Assembly: GCF_010183535.1 (NCBI RefSeq)
Contig: NC_071331.1
Span: 21,452,001-21,516,000 of the forward strand
Direction of reading: 5' to 3'
Source of the DNA: Caenorhabditis remanei
Taxonomy: Eukaryota > Nematoda > Chromadorea > Rhabditida > Rhabditidae
Length of the DNA stretch: 64,000 nt
Under the pieces are notes generated by a model. The model was not told the DNA's origin, made no database searches, and worked only from the letters and a program-made list of their open reading frames with translations. Shown here in pieces: positions 41,356 to 52,734 of the stretch. Positions within the stretch are counted from its first letter, which is position 1. The number at the start of each line of letters is the position of its first letter. Made by a program: the position numbers and the translations under genes.

Positions 41356-42398
41356 ATGACGTCTCCCCTGCCTCTCCTCTCTATCCCTTATGTCCCGTTA
41401 AACAAGATTATCGATTTTATGGAACCCAGTTCATTGTGAGTACTTTTTTCATTAGATTGTACTCATTTGAATCATTTCGAAATTTTTAAAGAGTCTCCAT
41501 ATCCCTATGCTCCCAAAAAAGTCGTTCAGTTATCAAGACTCATCGAAAGATACCAATCGATGGACGACTACATATCTCATATAATGATGAGAGATTTCAC
41601 ATTTCATTCAACACGTTTTTGAAACAATTTCCAGTATTAGGGGTATTTAACCTGTCGAAAATGCCAAGTTCAGTCAGAGAAGAATCTATTAAATTGAATG
41701 GAAAACAAGTACCAGTCAGACTGAATTCACAAAGAGGATTTCTTCTAACATATTGGGAAGATGAAGTCGAGGGATTGAAAACACTCACTGACTTTATATA
41801 GACAGCAGACACCAATTGCGAGTGCTTTTTGTGAGCATGGAAAATATATACTAACAGAAGAGGAAATGAGACATATACTGAAAGAGTGTCCGGCTTCTCT
41901 GGAAACTGTCATCTATCCATCACCACCTCCCAATTTCCAGTTTCGAGAGAATTTCAGAAAAATCGATTGCTTAATTCTTAGTCATGGATTGTGGGTAACA
42001 ATTCAAAACCTATTGGCTATGGATAATATCGAAATCCTGTTAAAAACTTCAAACCTGTCTTGTATCGACATTAATATGTTGCTGAAACACTGGCTGTCCG
42101 GGGGATGCCCACGTTTGAAATATTTTATGGCGAATGTAAATGACGAGGGCTTTTATTCAATTTTCACTGATTTATGGAATGACGTCGTTATTGTAGAGGA
42201 TTTTCGACAGTATCGGAGGTGAGTTATGGAATCGTTATGTAAATATTTAATGAATTCAGCCCTTTCGGATGCGTGGAGCACTTGAATTATGGATATGATC
42301 TACAACGTGCGGATGGTGTGACTGCTACAGTATGCCATCAAGAAAACGGAGACATGATTATTGTTGTCTGGCCAGAATCAGTATACGAACACGTTTAA
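41356..42398 (+). pseudogene. F-box/FBA_2 pseudogene with deletion and stop
   Basis: Exon 1 41356-41435, exon 2 41492-42218 and exon 3 42260-42398. Aligned to the intact paralogue at 53071-54189, about 80 nt encoding SLFNIDVLEITFTKKSIWMI and neighbouring residues are gone at 41797-41803. The join creates TAG and a frame change. Downstream the FBA_2 frame is open (LWVTIQNLLAMDNIEILLK, HWLSGGCPRLKYF, RADGVTATVCHQENGDMII). The open frame on both sides points to a recent lesion. Confidence 0.85.
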
Positions 42399-42738
42399 AG
42401 GGAATTTACATATTTAATCGTTTTTGTTGTTCTGTTGTTCTTGTTACCCTGTTGCTCTTGTTGTAATTGTAATTTCGATACATTTCTTGGAACTTTTTTT
42501 CAAAATTTGCCCTTAAACTTTTCTAATAAAAACACTTCTTTGAATTTGCACCATAAATGTAATTTGGACTGTTTCCATCTCTAGTGATCAAAATAGCTAT
42601 GATCAGAGTTTACACATTTGATAGTATGTGTACTACCATCAAATGCCATTGTTTGGATTAGACATCCGATTCTTATAAATTATTGATAGAAACAAACAGT
42701 ATAAAACTTGAATTCATTCGGAATCATATATACACAGA
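42399..42738. other. Intergenic spacer
   Basis: Between the pseudogene ending at 42398 and the zinc-finger gene ending at 42739 (3' ends converge). It contains GTTGTT repeats after the stop. No coding signal. Confidence 0.5.
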
Positions 42739-43031
42739 TTACTGATGAAGAGCAAAGCACGCTTCCAAGTGAGCATTGTACTGTCTTTCAGACCTAACCC
42801 TCTCGAGACAGTACGGACACTGGAGAAAATGACGCCCGATAAGATTGCGGACACGATAAACGCGAACTTGTCCAGCACCAACGACTGCACCAACTCCTCC
42901 GAGATTCGGAACTTGACGACGTCTCGCTTCGATGGCTTCCATTGACTGAAATTTTTAAAATTAACACTCAAGAAATACACGGGAAGACTGAAACTTACGA
43001 ATACATCCTCAAACGAAGGTAACCTATTCAT
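42739..43031 (-). CDS. Small single zinc-finger protein
   Basis: Two exons, 42999-43031 (MNRLPSFEDVF) and 42739-42945, total 240 nt (79 codons plus stop), with a 53-nt intron (GTAAG...TTTCAG). The C-terminus holds CPYCLERVRSERQYNAHLEAC, a CxxC-H-C pattern typical of a short C2HC-type finger. The middle is glycine/valine rich (NLGGVGAVVGAGQVRV). No family name recognised. A paralogue with the same exon 1 motif (MNKLPSIDTF) and intron position lies at 57709-58076, and the upstream 200 bp are conserved between them. Confidence 0.65.
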
Positions 43032-44100
43032 CTTCTCTGGACCTTATTAGAAGAGAGCGAAAGAGGAATGAAACGAGCGGAATATATTCAAAGTTGTTTC
43101 ATTGATCGGAACCGTCTACGATTCGCAGTTGAAAATGGGTAGACTAAAATCTTGTAGATCAAAAAAAAATCTGAAAAGGTATGTCTAATATTCATTTTAA
43201 GTCTTTTTTGGCTTTCGATAGTAGTTTTTTTCTATTTAAAATAGTAATTTTCTTTGTTTCAACAGTTTTTCATCCAGATAGTTTCTCTATCGTTGTCAAA
43301 TTCGAGTTCTCCGTGCAATTTCCTGAGTTTTGAGCCCCATATTGACATATTTTCGTTCATTTTCGGGGTTTTGAGCATGAATTCTCAATGCTCCGTCCAT
43401 TTTTCTACTCTAATTACAGTTATTTACTCCCGAATTATGAGAAAACTCAAAGGTTCTTTGAGTTCTGTGGTTTGTGGGTCTCGCCACGAACGAGTTTTTC
43501 AGATTTCTTTGTACTTTCTCGATTTTTATCAACTTTTAATATTTTTTTGTCACTTTGTAACTCAAAAATGCAATTTTTCATTGTTCAAATGCTCAATTTC
43601 AGGTAAAACTTATCGAAAATCATCGAAAAATCGGTCTTTTTTCACGTTTCCCCGATTCCTCCTCCGAAAATCCGTTTCCTTGCCATTTTCTTTTTGAATT
43701 TCTCGATTTCCGACTGTTTTCTCCAGTTTTTTCTCTAATTTATTAAATTTTCAGCTAATTTTTCACTCAAATCTCGTTTTTTCGACGCTCCGATCGATTA
43801 TTTCAGAAAAAAAATCATCGAAAACCAATGATCTATCGGTTTTTACCTCTTGAGATTAGCAGCGACAGAAAATTTGAACATTTTTTTGATTTTTCCTCGA
43901 ATATTTAGTGTTTTTTGTGATTTTTAAACTAATTTTCAACATTTTTCGGCCAAAAATCTATAATTTTTATTTTCCCTCGGATGACGGAGGTGTCTTTTTT
44001 GAGGATGGATCAAGGAGGTAACTTATTTTGAGTTATAAAAGAAAGTTAAGAGTACAAACATATTTAGTCATGAAACCATTTATAAGAACTGCAAACAATG
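43032..44100. repeat. T-rich repeat paralogous to 58077-58960
   Basis: The first 170 bp, directly upstream of the zinc-finger gene, match 58085-58225 closely (AAAGTTGTTTCATTGATC, GGTAGACTAAAATCTTGTAG). After that, 43250-43990 is T-rich DNA matching 58300-58960, with GGGTCTCGCCACGAACGAG and AGCAGCGACAGAAAATTTGA as landmarks. Long apparent ORFs here are Phe/Ser-rich and low-complexity, so I do not call genes. Confidence 0.65.
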
Positions 44101-44104
44101 AACT

Positions 44105-44150
44105 GGTCATCCAAAATCTGGGAGTGGAAGGAAGTTGTGATAACTGAAAT
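44105..44150 (-). pseudogene. Terminal-exon scrap of a CUB-like gene
   Basis: The minus strand reads YHNFLPLPDFG after a CAG acceptor at 44145, matching the last exon of the CUB-like genes (YHDFLPLPDF). No other exon accompanies it; the next real gene starts its 3' end at 44438. A remnant of a former tandem copy. Confidence 0.55.
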
Positions 44151-44437
44151 AATAGATTCGTGCGAAGTTTTCTCAAAACTTTCAAAATGTATTGCCCCGT
44201 TTAGTAGAAACCCCTCTCTTTCCTCTTTCGCGTGTTTTATCAATATGCCTCATTCAGAAGACGTCATTTTGAAAATTTCTGATCTTTTGGTCTAAATTTG
44301 AAGAAAATTGGTTCAATAGGGAGGGCTGTAGAATCGGTCTGTTGTTTACTGGTATTAATAGTTAGAAGTGAAAAAACACTGATTGAATGAAATAAGTATT
44401 TATTGAAAAATAAGAATATCACAGAACAATGAACCGA

Positions 44438-46159
44438 TCACTTGAAATCTGGCAGTGGTACGAAGTCGTGATAGCTGAAATATTAGATTTATGGTTAAAG
44501 AATTTGAGAAAACTCACTATTTACTGTACATTCTGCATTCAATGATTTGTGGTGCATCTGTATTGTAATGGTAGTCAATTGTCCATTTGTAAGAGAGGGG
44601 TCCGTTCACAGGAAACCAATCCGATTGTGCAGTTCCACAAAGAGGTTGGGCGTCGCGACTCGGAAATTTATAAGCAACAAATCCATCAGTACTCTCAATT
44701 GTGTGATTCATTGATACGAATGAATTGTCGACTGCTGCAAACATTATGAGTGATATAGATTAACTTGGAAATTATTCTTACTGTGGTTTTGAAGAGTTAT
44801 TGCAAATCGCAAATAATCATTATAACCCACTGGAGTTGGAGTTTTGAACGCCGGTATTTCGATTCGACCCGATCCAGAAACCACAAAGTTTTGAGCAATG
44901 AATTGGTAAGGCCAGGCAATTCCATAAGTAATCCATAAAAAAGCCTGAAAATTGTTAGATACGAACAGAGTGCAGTTGCGATCTTCTCCAATAATATTTG
45001 GTTATATATTCTGTGTAGAAACATAAACGTAGAGATGGAATGAAAGGAGGATTAAAGTCATATTTTATTTCAGATTCCTATATTTCAGATAATTCTAAAA
45101 AAACTTTCATAATTAGAGCATACGCTAAAATTGCTGTAAACGCTACAATTTCTCGTTGTCCTGACTCTAAAGGAGCCTTCGTGGAAGAGTTTTCCCACAC
45201 GAGTTTTTCCACCGTGTAGTCCTCTCGGACAAAATTATTCCTCAATTCCTTGTTTTCTCGCTTTTTTCCGATTGGAATTTAAAAAACACGGAAAATTGTT
45301 GAAAACAGCGAGGAAACGAAGAATTGAGAAATAATTATGTACGAGAGGACTACACGGGGGAAAAGAAACTTGCGTGGGAAAACTCTTCCATGAAGGCTCA
45401 TTTTTAGCCGGGAAAACGGGAATTGTATGAAATATAGAAATCTGAAATAGAAAGAAGACTTGTGACTATGATATGTTTCCACATAAATAACTGTCACAGT
45501 GAACTTTTTCATTCAATTTTTACTTTTTCTAAAAGAACTCACATTCGAAAGAGCACTGCCGGTGGCAAAAGCACAGTATCCATTTGTTAAAAATGCCATT
45601 TCGTAAAGTGTCGCAGAATTGGAACCGCCCGATGGAATACTGTCGACAGCAATGTACACCATCACATGACTGGCTCGTAGTTGGAAAATGATATCAGATA
45701 CATCAGACTCATCGGGATACCGTTTTACTGCAATATACACTTGGGCTCCACATATTGAAACCTTCCCATTATTAAGAAACTTCTGAAATGTTTTTTAATT
45801 AAAAGATGAGGTGAAAAAGTACAAACCTTCAACACAGTGTACAAGTTGCTTCCAGTTGTTGTGTCTCCATATCCAAGTGATGTATCCGGTTGATGGGAAT
45901 ATAGGGAAATATTCAAACTACTGGAATCAAAAGGTCTGATAAATCAGCAAAAACAGAAACCAAACATACCCACTGTCCGTGTGATACTCAATCTCCTCTT
46001 CCTGTTTCGTATCGAATAGAACGTTTGCCATGGTTTTATAGAAAGGAGCAGAACCGACCATATTATCAGCACCGCTCGAAAATGTATGATAGTCGATATC
46101 CGTGGAATATGCGTACAGGACTGTGATGTTTCTTGAAGGAAGACATGCACCCGGGGAGC
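44438..46159 (-). CDS. Secreted VWA-like plus CUB-like protein (5' end not found)
   Basis: Exons 45970-46159 (190 nt), 45827-45920 (94), 45543-45782 (240), 44782-44944 (163), 44518-44734 (217) and 44438-44474. Lengths match the paralogues at 13769 and 47797. VWA-like part: NITVLYAYSTDID, SLGYGDTTTGSNLYTVL, AVKRYPDESDVSDIIFQL, VDSIPSGGSNSATLYEM. CUB-like part: NFVVSGSGRIEIPAFKTPTP, NSFVSMNHTIESTDG, YHDFVPLPDFK. The signal-peptide exon is not identified. Conserved TTATCAGT sites lie upstream. The domain order suggests a secreted intestinal protein, possibly pathogen-responsive (inference). Confidence 0.7.
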
Positions 46160-47033
46160 CTGAACTGTATTTCTTTTGTTAGCAAAACTCATCTTATTTT
46201 CAAATCTGAAATGAATTAATTATTTAATTTTGGTTTTGCCCTAGTTCTGATATTGTGTCCCTATGATGAATATTAGTTTGAAAAGGGAGAGGGAGTGATA
46301 GAATAGAATATGAATGACTGAAATGATGTCTTCGAGTAACACTTTCTTGTTATCAGTGAAGAGTCTTAACGACTTTTCTTCTCCACTCGTTGAGAAGGAG
46401 GAGCTTAACGTTAGAATTGGAAAGAAGTCGAGAAAGGTTTGGTAGAAAAATATTTATGATTGTGCAAAATCTGAAAGTAACATATTGAAACGGAAAAGAA
46501 CCTCCTACTAATCATTTTGTGTTATGATGATATTTTATTATGTCCAATATACTAATTTTCTTTTTCTTCTTTTAGTATTCCTTCCTTTCGACTCGATAAC
46601 GTCAGAATAAAACATGACGGAAGTGATGCCTTTCAATAATTTCTTATCAGTTGGATTGTTCCTTTCTGTTTGTGTTTTAGAAAAGTTAACACCCTTTTTG
46701 ACGTCCAACTGACAACAAAATTCTTCTAGAAATGACTGCTTTCCGACCATTTGACGTCAGTGGGGTAGTGTCAAAAGAGGGCGCTATTTTCCTGTCTAAA
46801 TTCGGCTAAAACCGTTCTTTTTCCAATATATCAATCGATTTTGTCGATAAACCAATTTTCTGATCATTTTCACTAGAAAAAAGTAGGTGATTTTTTCTCG
46901 GAAGTTTTGACAGATGTAATTATCGTTAGTCTTCTCTCCTCTATTTTAGTAAAAAAAAAAGGGGAAAGTGGTGACACAAGTGGTACGATAAAGATTTCAA
47001 TCTGGACGGGGATGGGAGATAAGAGATCATGTC
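46160..47033. promoter_or_regulatory. Upstream region with GATA-type sites
   Basis: TTATCAGT at 46350-46357 sits in the block GTGAAGAGTCTTAACGAC shared with the other two CUB-like genes. A second TTATCAGT at 46644-46651 belongs to a 75-bp module also found at 49791-49852. The rest is AT-rich. 46915-47020 (AGTCTTCTCTCCTCTATTTTAG and GTGGTGACACAAGTGG) recurs at 63250-63360. No coding frame is supported apart from a possible missing first exon. Confidence 0.45.
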
Positions 47034-47405
47034 AACCTATTTCGATTGAGGTCGTTCAGGCCCTGTTAGGCTTGTAGGCTACCTTGAAATGTCAAAATGC
47101 TTAGAACTATATCAATATGGGGTTCAAAATTTTGGAAATTTTCTGGAAAAGCTATAAATAGCAACTATTTTGTATGAATACTGCGATTTTGAGAAATTTA
47201 GAAAAAATCGTAAAATTTTGAGATAATGAAAAGTGACAAAGACCTGGAAAATCTGCGTTTTTATGAGAAATTGTTGTATTTTTCAGACTTTACACAACAT
47301 TTCCAAAATTTTGAGTCTCATATCGAACTATTTTGACGCGTTTCGTAAAAGGAGGGGCCTACAGGCCTAACAGGGCCTAACCGACCTCAGTGGAAACAGG
47401 TCGAT
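47034..47405. repeat. Foldback repeat, about 370 bp
   Basis: The left end (GAGGTCGTTCAGGCCCTGTT, about 47049) pairs with the right end (AACAGGGCCTAACCGACCTC, about 47368). Pairing extends outward through CAACCTATTTCGAT and inward through AGGCTTGTAGGC. The interior is AT-rich with no ORF. Likely a non-autonomous foldback DNA element. Confidence 0.7.
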
Positions 47406-47796
47406 GTGGGGCTCAAAATTCCGCAAATTCCATGAAGATTGCGAATATTTTATTATAATTTCTTAAATCCCTCAAGTATTTCCAGTACCTCCAAATCTTG
47501 CGTCACTGTGGAATTGTGATCTACGCATTCAGTCGTTGTGGAGAAGAAGAAGACATCAGAAGACACGATGAGGTCATCAATGTGCACGTGACGTCTTCTG
47601 CTTCAGAAGCGCCGTCCTCGTCGACGATGTCATCGATACATGTGCATCATTAAGAGAAAATTTCCGATCTTTTGGATTTGGTTCGAAGAAAATTGGTTCA
47701 GTTGGGAGACATGTTAAAAATACAGATTATTGCTGAAAATAAAAATTCGCAATCTGAGTATTTATTAAAAAGTATCACAAAACATTTAACCGACAA

Positions 47797-49158
47797 TTAG
47801 AAATCTGGGAGTGGAAGAAAGTCGTGATAACTGAAATATTAGATTTATGCAATTTTTAATGTTTTGAAAAAGCTCACTATTCACTGTAGAGTCTGCATTC
47901 AATGATTTGAGGTTCATCAGTGTTATAATGATAGTCAATTGTCCATTCGTAGGAGAAGGATCCGTTTTTCACATAAAACCATTCTGATTGTGAAGTTCCA
48001 TAGAGAGGTGGGGCGTCGTCACTTGGAAATTTTTGAGAATAAGACCCATCAGTACTCGCAACCGTATAATTCATCGAGACGAATGAATTGTCAAGAGCTG
48101 CAAACATTGAGAGTGACCTAGTTTAACTGGAAAGTATCTTTACTGTGGTTTTGTACAGTTATTACAAATAAACAATTATTTGCACGGTCCGATGGTACAG
48201 GAGTTTTGAATGCTGGTATTTCAATTCGACCCGATCCCGAAACCACATAGTTTTGAGCAAGGAATTGGTAAGGCCAGGGAATTCCATAGGTCATCCAGTC
48301 AAAAGCCTGAAAACTGTTAGATGAGGGTGGCGATCACCTCCAAAAATGTTTGATCATGACTTTGTATAATCATCGAGATGGAATAATTTACACCCAAAAA
48401 AGAAACATGATCACTTGCACAGAAACATACAAAACATGAAACAAAAGATTTGAAGATCTAATACTGTAACTTTGATTAGTTTTCACATAAATGACTCTCG
48501 CAGTGAACTTTCCGTTCAATTTTCAAGTTTTCTAAAAAACTCACATTTGAAAGATCACTGCCGGAAGCGAACACACAGTATCCATTGGTTTGATATGACA
48601 TTTCATATAGTGTTGCAGAATTGGAACCACCCGATGGGATACTGTCTACAACAATGTACACAAATACATGATTGGCTCGTAGTTGAGAAATGATGTCCGA
48701 TACATCAGACTCATCGGGATACCGTTTTACTGCAATATACACTTGGGCTCCACATATTGAAACCTTCCCATTATTAAGAAACTTCTGAAATGTTTTTTAA
48801 TTAAAAGATGAGGTTAAAAAGGACAAACCTTCAACACCTTGTATAAGTTACTTCCAGTAGTGCTATCTCCATAACCAAGTGATGTATTCGGTTTATGGGA
48901 ATCCAGAGAATCTTGCAAACTACTGAAATCAAAAAGTCTAATAAAGTAGCAAAAACAGAAACCAAACATACTTCCAATCCGAGTGATACTCAATCTCCTC
49001 TTCCTCTTCTGTATCGAATCGAACATTTGCTGTTGTTGCATAAGTATCAGCAAAATAGACCATACTATCGACACCACTATGAAACGTTTCATAGTCGATG
49101 TCATTGGAATACGCGTATAAGACAGTGTTGTTCTGATATAGGCATGCGGCCGGTGGAA
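47797..49158 (-). CDS. Secreted VWA-like plus CUB-like protein (5' end not found)
   Basis: Exons 48972-49158 (187 nt), 48829-48922 (94), 48545-48784 (240), 48144-48306 (163), 47878-48097 (220, one extra codon) and 47797-47830. VWA-like part: VLYAYSNDIDYETFHSG, SLGYGDSTTGSNLYKVL, AVKRYPDESDVSDIISQL, VDSIPSGGSNSATLYEM. CUB-like part: NYVVSGSGRIEIPAFKTPVP, NSFVSMNYTVASTDGS, YHDFLPLPDF. It is tandem with the copy at 44438 (same strand, about 1.6 kb between them). Conserved TTATCAGT at 49480. No signal exon identified. Confidence 0.7.
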
Positions 49159-50052
49159 CTGAAATATTTTCATTTTATTAGGAGAACTCCTTTTATTTTT
49201 GTCTCTGAAATATTGGTTTTGGCCTCCTAGAACTAGATTCTAACTCGAATAACAGCTTTTTTCTAACAAATGTGTATTCTTAATGATATTGTGTCCCCTA
49301 TGATGAATATTAGTTTGGAAAGGGGAAAGGGGTGATAGTATGTTTTGTAATGTTTCGTGAAAATATGAAAAAAGAATTTACTGATAACCACGTCCCCACT
49401 GAGAACATCGTTCATCATACAAAAAACTGTCAAAAGAATAAAGATCAAACACGTGATGTCTTCGAGTAACACTTTCTTGTTATCAGTGAAGAGTCTTAAC
49501 GACTTTTCTTCCCCACTCGTTGAGGAGGAGGAGCTTAACGTTAGAATTGGAAAGAAGTCGAGAAAGGTTTGGTAGAAAAATATTTATGAGTGTGTAAAAT
49601 CTGAAAGTAACATTTTGAAACGGAAGAGAACCTCCTACTCCTACTAATGATTTTGTGGTATGATGGTATTTTATTATGTCCAATATACTAATTTTCTATT
49701 TTATTCTTTTGGTATTCCTTCCTTTCTACTCAATGACGTCAGAATAAAACATGACGGAAATGACGCCTTTCAATAATTTGTTATCAGTTGGATTCTTCCT
49801 TTCTGTTTGTGTTTTAGAAGAGTTAACATCCTTTTTGACGTCCAACTGATAACAACTTTTTTCAAGAAATGACTGCTTTCCGACCATTTGACGTCAGTGG
49901 GGGTGTAGTGTCAAAAGAGGGGTGGAGGTTGAAAGAGGAAAAAAGTGTGGAATGGGAAAATAATATATATGAAAAAAGAGAGAGAGAGAATTCGATTCTA
50001 TTCTACTGGTGCCTGAAGACATTCGGGGCTCGGCGGAAAAATTCCCTAGCAG
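49159..50052. promoter_or_regulatory. Upstream region with GATA-type sites
   Basis: TTATCAGT occurs at 49480-49487 (in the conserved GTGAAGAGTCTTAACGAC block) and 49791-49798. ACTGATAA lies at about 49845, so the last two sites face each other across about 45 bp containing GAGTTAACATCC. 49440-49920 parallels 46320-46780 upstream of the neighbouring paralogue, showing that promoter and gene were duplicated together. Confidence 0.5.
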
Positions 50053-50459
50053 CATACTTGTCAAATCACGGGCCGGCCCGGGCCGGCCCGCAGGGCCCGC
50101 AGCAAAAAATTATTTTTGAAAAATAGAATTGAAAGTCTTGGAAATTAAATTTTTTCTTCGGTTTATACTAAATCGAGGTCGGGGGATTCGATAAGACTAC
50201 TTTCAGAAGCCTCCAGCAAGTTCTTGATCCTGATTCTGATCATCGGCTGATAGAGGCTCAAAGTTTATAGTGACAAAATAACTTATTCTGACAATTTTCG
50301 TTTTCACTTGTTGTCATTTTATAATTTCTAATCAATAATATGTTTGCCATGAAGTAGTAAACGAAAAAACAATGGGAAAACGACTAAAAAATTTTTTTCA
50401 ATATTTTGACGGGCCGGAAGATTTTTTTAGCGGGCCCGGCCCGGACCGTGACAAGTATG
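50053..50459. mobile_element. hAT-like MITE (GGCCCGG family)
   Basis: A 407 bp element with inverted ends CATACTTGTCA / TGACAAGTATG followed by GC-rich palindromic DNA (CGGGCCGGCCCGGGCCGG). It is flanked by a perfect 8-bp duplication CCTAGCAG (50045-50052 and 50460-50467), the size typical of hAT transposition. The interior is AT-rich without coding potential. A relative lies at 62767-63037. Confidence 0.85.
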
Positions 50460-51177
50460 CCTAGCAGGAGTTGGTCAAAAACGAGGTACAAAACGTGGGG
50501 ATACATTACAACCGCATTATGACAACAGAAGTTTGAATGAGAATTAAATGAGCTTCAGACAAAAGTTTCCTTCAAAAAATTACCAAAAAACCGGAAACTG
50601 CAAAAAATCACTCTCGTTATTTCTGATTTTCAACCAATCCCCTTTATTTGGTGGAAAATGTGATCGTTTCTAGTTTTTCTAAACTATTTACAATTTCAAA
50701 CAATAATTTCAGGTTACGGTAGACATTAAAATGAGTTCAGGTGGCTGGCACTTTAGTTAAGCATAGTTGAATGATTAGAAAAGGGAAAACATAAAAAAGT
50801 TTAATTAAAATTATGTGTGGTTTCGGGCCAAACTGCAATGACAAAAGTTCTCCCATCCTAGAACGAATAGCTCATTGTTCAAATTATTGTTGTTCTTCTG
50901 ATCTTCCCAGAACGCTTTTCTAATGGGTAGTGTTCCAAATGAGAATTTTAGAAAATCGATCGCAAAACCATCGGCAATTGTAGATAGATAACATTTGATA
51001 GTCTATCCAAAAAACCACTTTCGTAGTTTCTGACTTTAAACGTATCCTCTTTATTCGGCGAAATTCGTAATTAATTCTTGTTTAAACATATTATAAGACG
51101 GTAGACATTGAAAAAAGGTTTCACTTTAGTTAAACATAGTTAGATAAACAAAACGGTAGGATCAAAATGAAGAGCGT
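50460..51177. other. Intergenic mosaic with exon 3 tail scrap
   Basis: About 50801-50848 on the minus strand encodes TFVIAVWPETTHNFN followed by a stop: the last 15 codons of an F-box exon 3, broken off at the word TTCTCCCATCCTAG. After that, 50860-51175 matches the spacer at 11100-11454. A rearrangement therefore joined an exon tail to another gene's 5' flank. Confidence 0.6.
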
Positions 51178-52381
51178 TTAATTATAATTATAAGTGGTCT
51201 CTGGCCAAACTGCAATAACCAAGGCTCCCAGTGGCTGATAGTGTACTGTAGCCGTCACACCATCTGAACGTTGGATGTCATATCCAAATGACAATGTCAA
51301 TGTGTATCCGAATGGGCTGTAATTTTGGAGTTGTTAGAATAGAAACGTATCGAATGTTCACCTGGTGTAGTTACGCCTGTTTTCCATATAAACGGCATTA
51401 TGCATGAGACCAGCGAGTACTTGCAAAATATTTACAGAATGAATGGCAGCGTAAAAATATTTCAATCGAGGACATCCACCAGCTAGCCAATGCTTCAGAA
51501 AAACATTCAAATCACTATTTGATAGGCTGGCATTGCCCAGACTAATAACAACTCCATCCATTGTCAATAGGTTGTCAATTGTCACCCATTGTCCATACCA
51601 GATATCTAAGAAATCGATTATTCGAAACTTTTCGGAGAAGCGGAAATTGGGTGGAGCATATGAGTGGATTCGTATTTTAGATGAACACCGGCAGTCTCTC
51701 AAAATATAAATCAGTTCTTCTTCCGATGCTATAATCCTCAATGCAGTGACACTTTCCAATGGTTTCTTTTGTCTTCTGATCACCCATTCAATCATATTAA
51801 TTGCATCTTTAGATACACGGACTTCTGATACATCAATATTGAATAGATTGGTCACATAATTAGTGGTCTCTATCAATCCGTCCGTTGTATTATGCCAGTA
51901 TGAAATAAGATTTCCATCCAAACAGTGCACTCGAACTGGAACGTCCTGCCCGTTCATTTTAACATAATTAACTCTCTCAGAAGTTGAAAAATACGAACAT
52001 TCGCGGACACTGAACACACAATCGCGATTTCGAAATGTACGGAATGATAAGCTGCTGTCGTATTCCGAAACACAGAGATGTCCATTGAATGGCGCCTTTC
52101 GTTGAGTTTTTATGACAGAGTGACTTTTTCGGGAGCAGAAGGAAAGTGATACTCTGAAATAGAAAATGATAAATTGGAACATTATAATAATAATAAGAAA
52201 CTCACAATGTATCAGGATCCATAAAATCGATAATTCTGCGTAAAGGGACGTATGGGGCACGTAGGAGAGGGAAGGGAGGTGGAGGTAACGGGATGTTGGA
52301 GATGAAAAAAGACTTGAAGGTTTGGAACAGGACGGAGATTATCCAAGAAAGAAAACGAAAGAGAGAGAAGAGAAACGTCAT
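51178..52381 (-). CDS. F-box/FBA_2 protein (fbxb-like), complete
   Basis: Exons 52206-52381, 51362-52153 and 51178-51316 total 1107 nt (368 codons plus stop). Exon 1 is nearly identical to that of the gene at 221 (FLSWIISVLFQTFKSFFISN, then YVPLRRIIDFMDPDTL). Exon 2 by contrast resembles the gene at 8061 (KKPLESVTALRIIASEEELI), a mosaic pattern suggesting gene conversion. WVTIDNLLTMDGVVISLGN and HWLAGGCPRLKYF are intact. Predicted SCF adaptor. Confidence 0.85.
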
Positions 52382-52734
52382 TCTGGGAGAGAAGACGTGG
52401 GGAGACTGAATTGGAGGAAATGAATGAGTAGGCAAAAGAGGAAAGTGTGAGTGACGTGGCAAGACAGCTGGACTACTGTAGGTTTCCCATGTCTCTCACA
52501 TTCTGCTTATTTCCTAAAGTCTCCCGCCTTCTCACCTATTACCTTCATTTCCATTCATTACTTCCCACGATTGTCTCGGGCCCTAAAAGTTTGCATCCTT
52601 CTACTTACAAAGTATTTGTGACATCCTACAGATAATGATAACACTCGGTGAAAATGATAAAGATATGTCTAAACATTTTTCCTCAATTCTGAAATGTCAC
52701 GAACATTTCTGTATGGGTTGACTGAGAAATCAGT

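Noticed and set aside
43254..43697. 147-codon ORF, Phe/Ser/Ile rich
   Set aside because: Low-complexity translation of T-rich repeat DNA, overlapped by other open frames and matched by a similar non-coding repeat at 58300.
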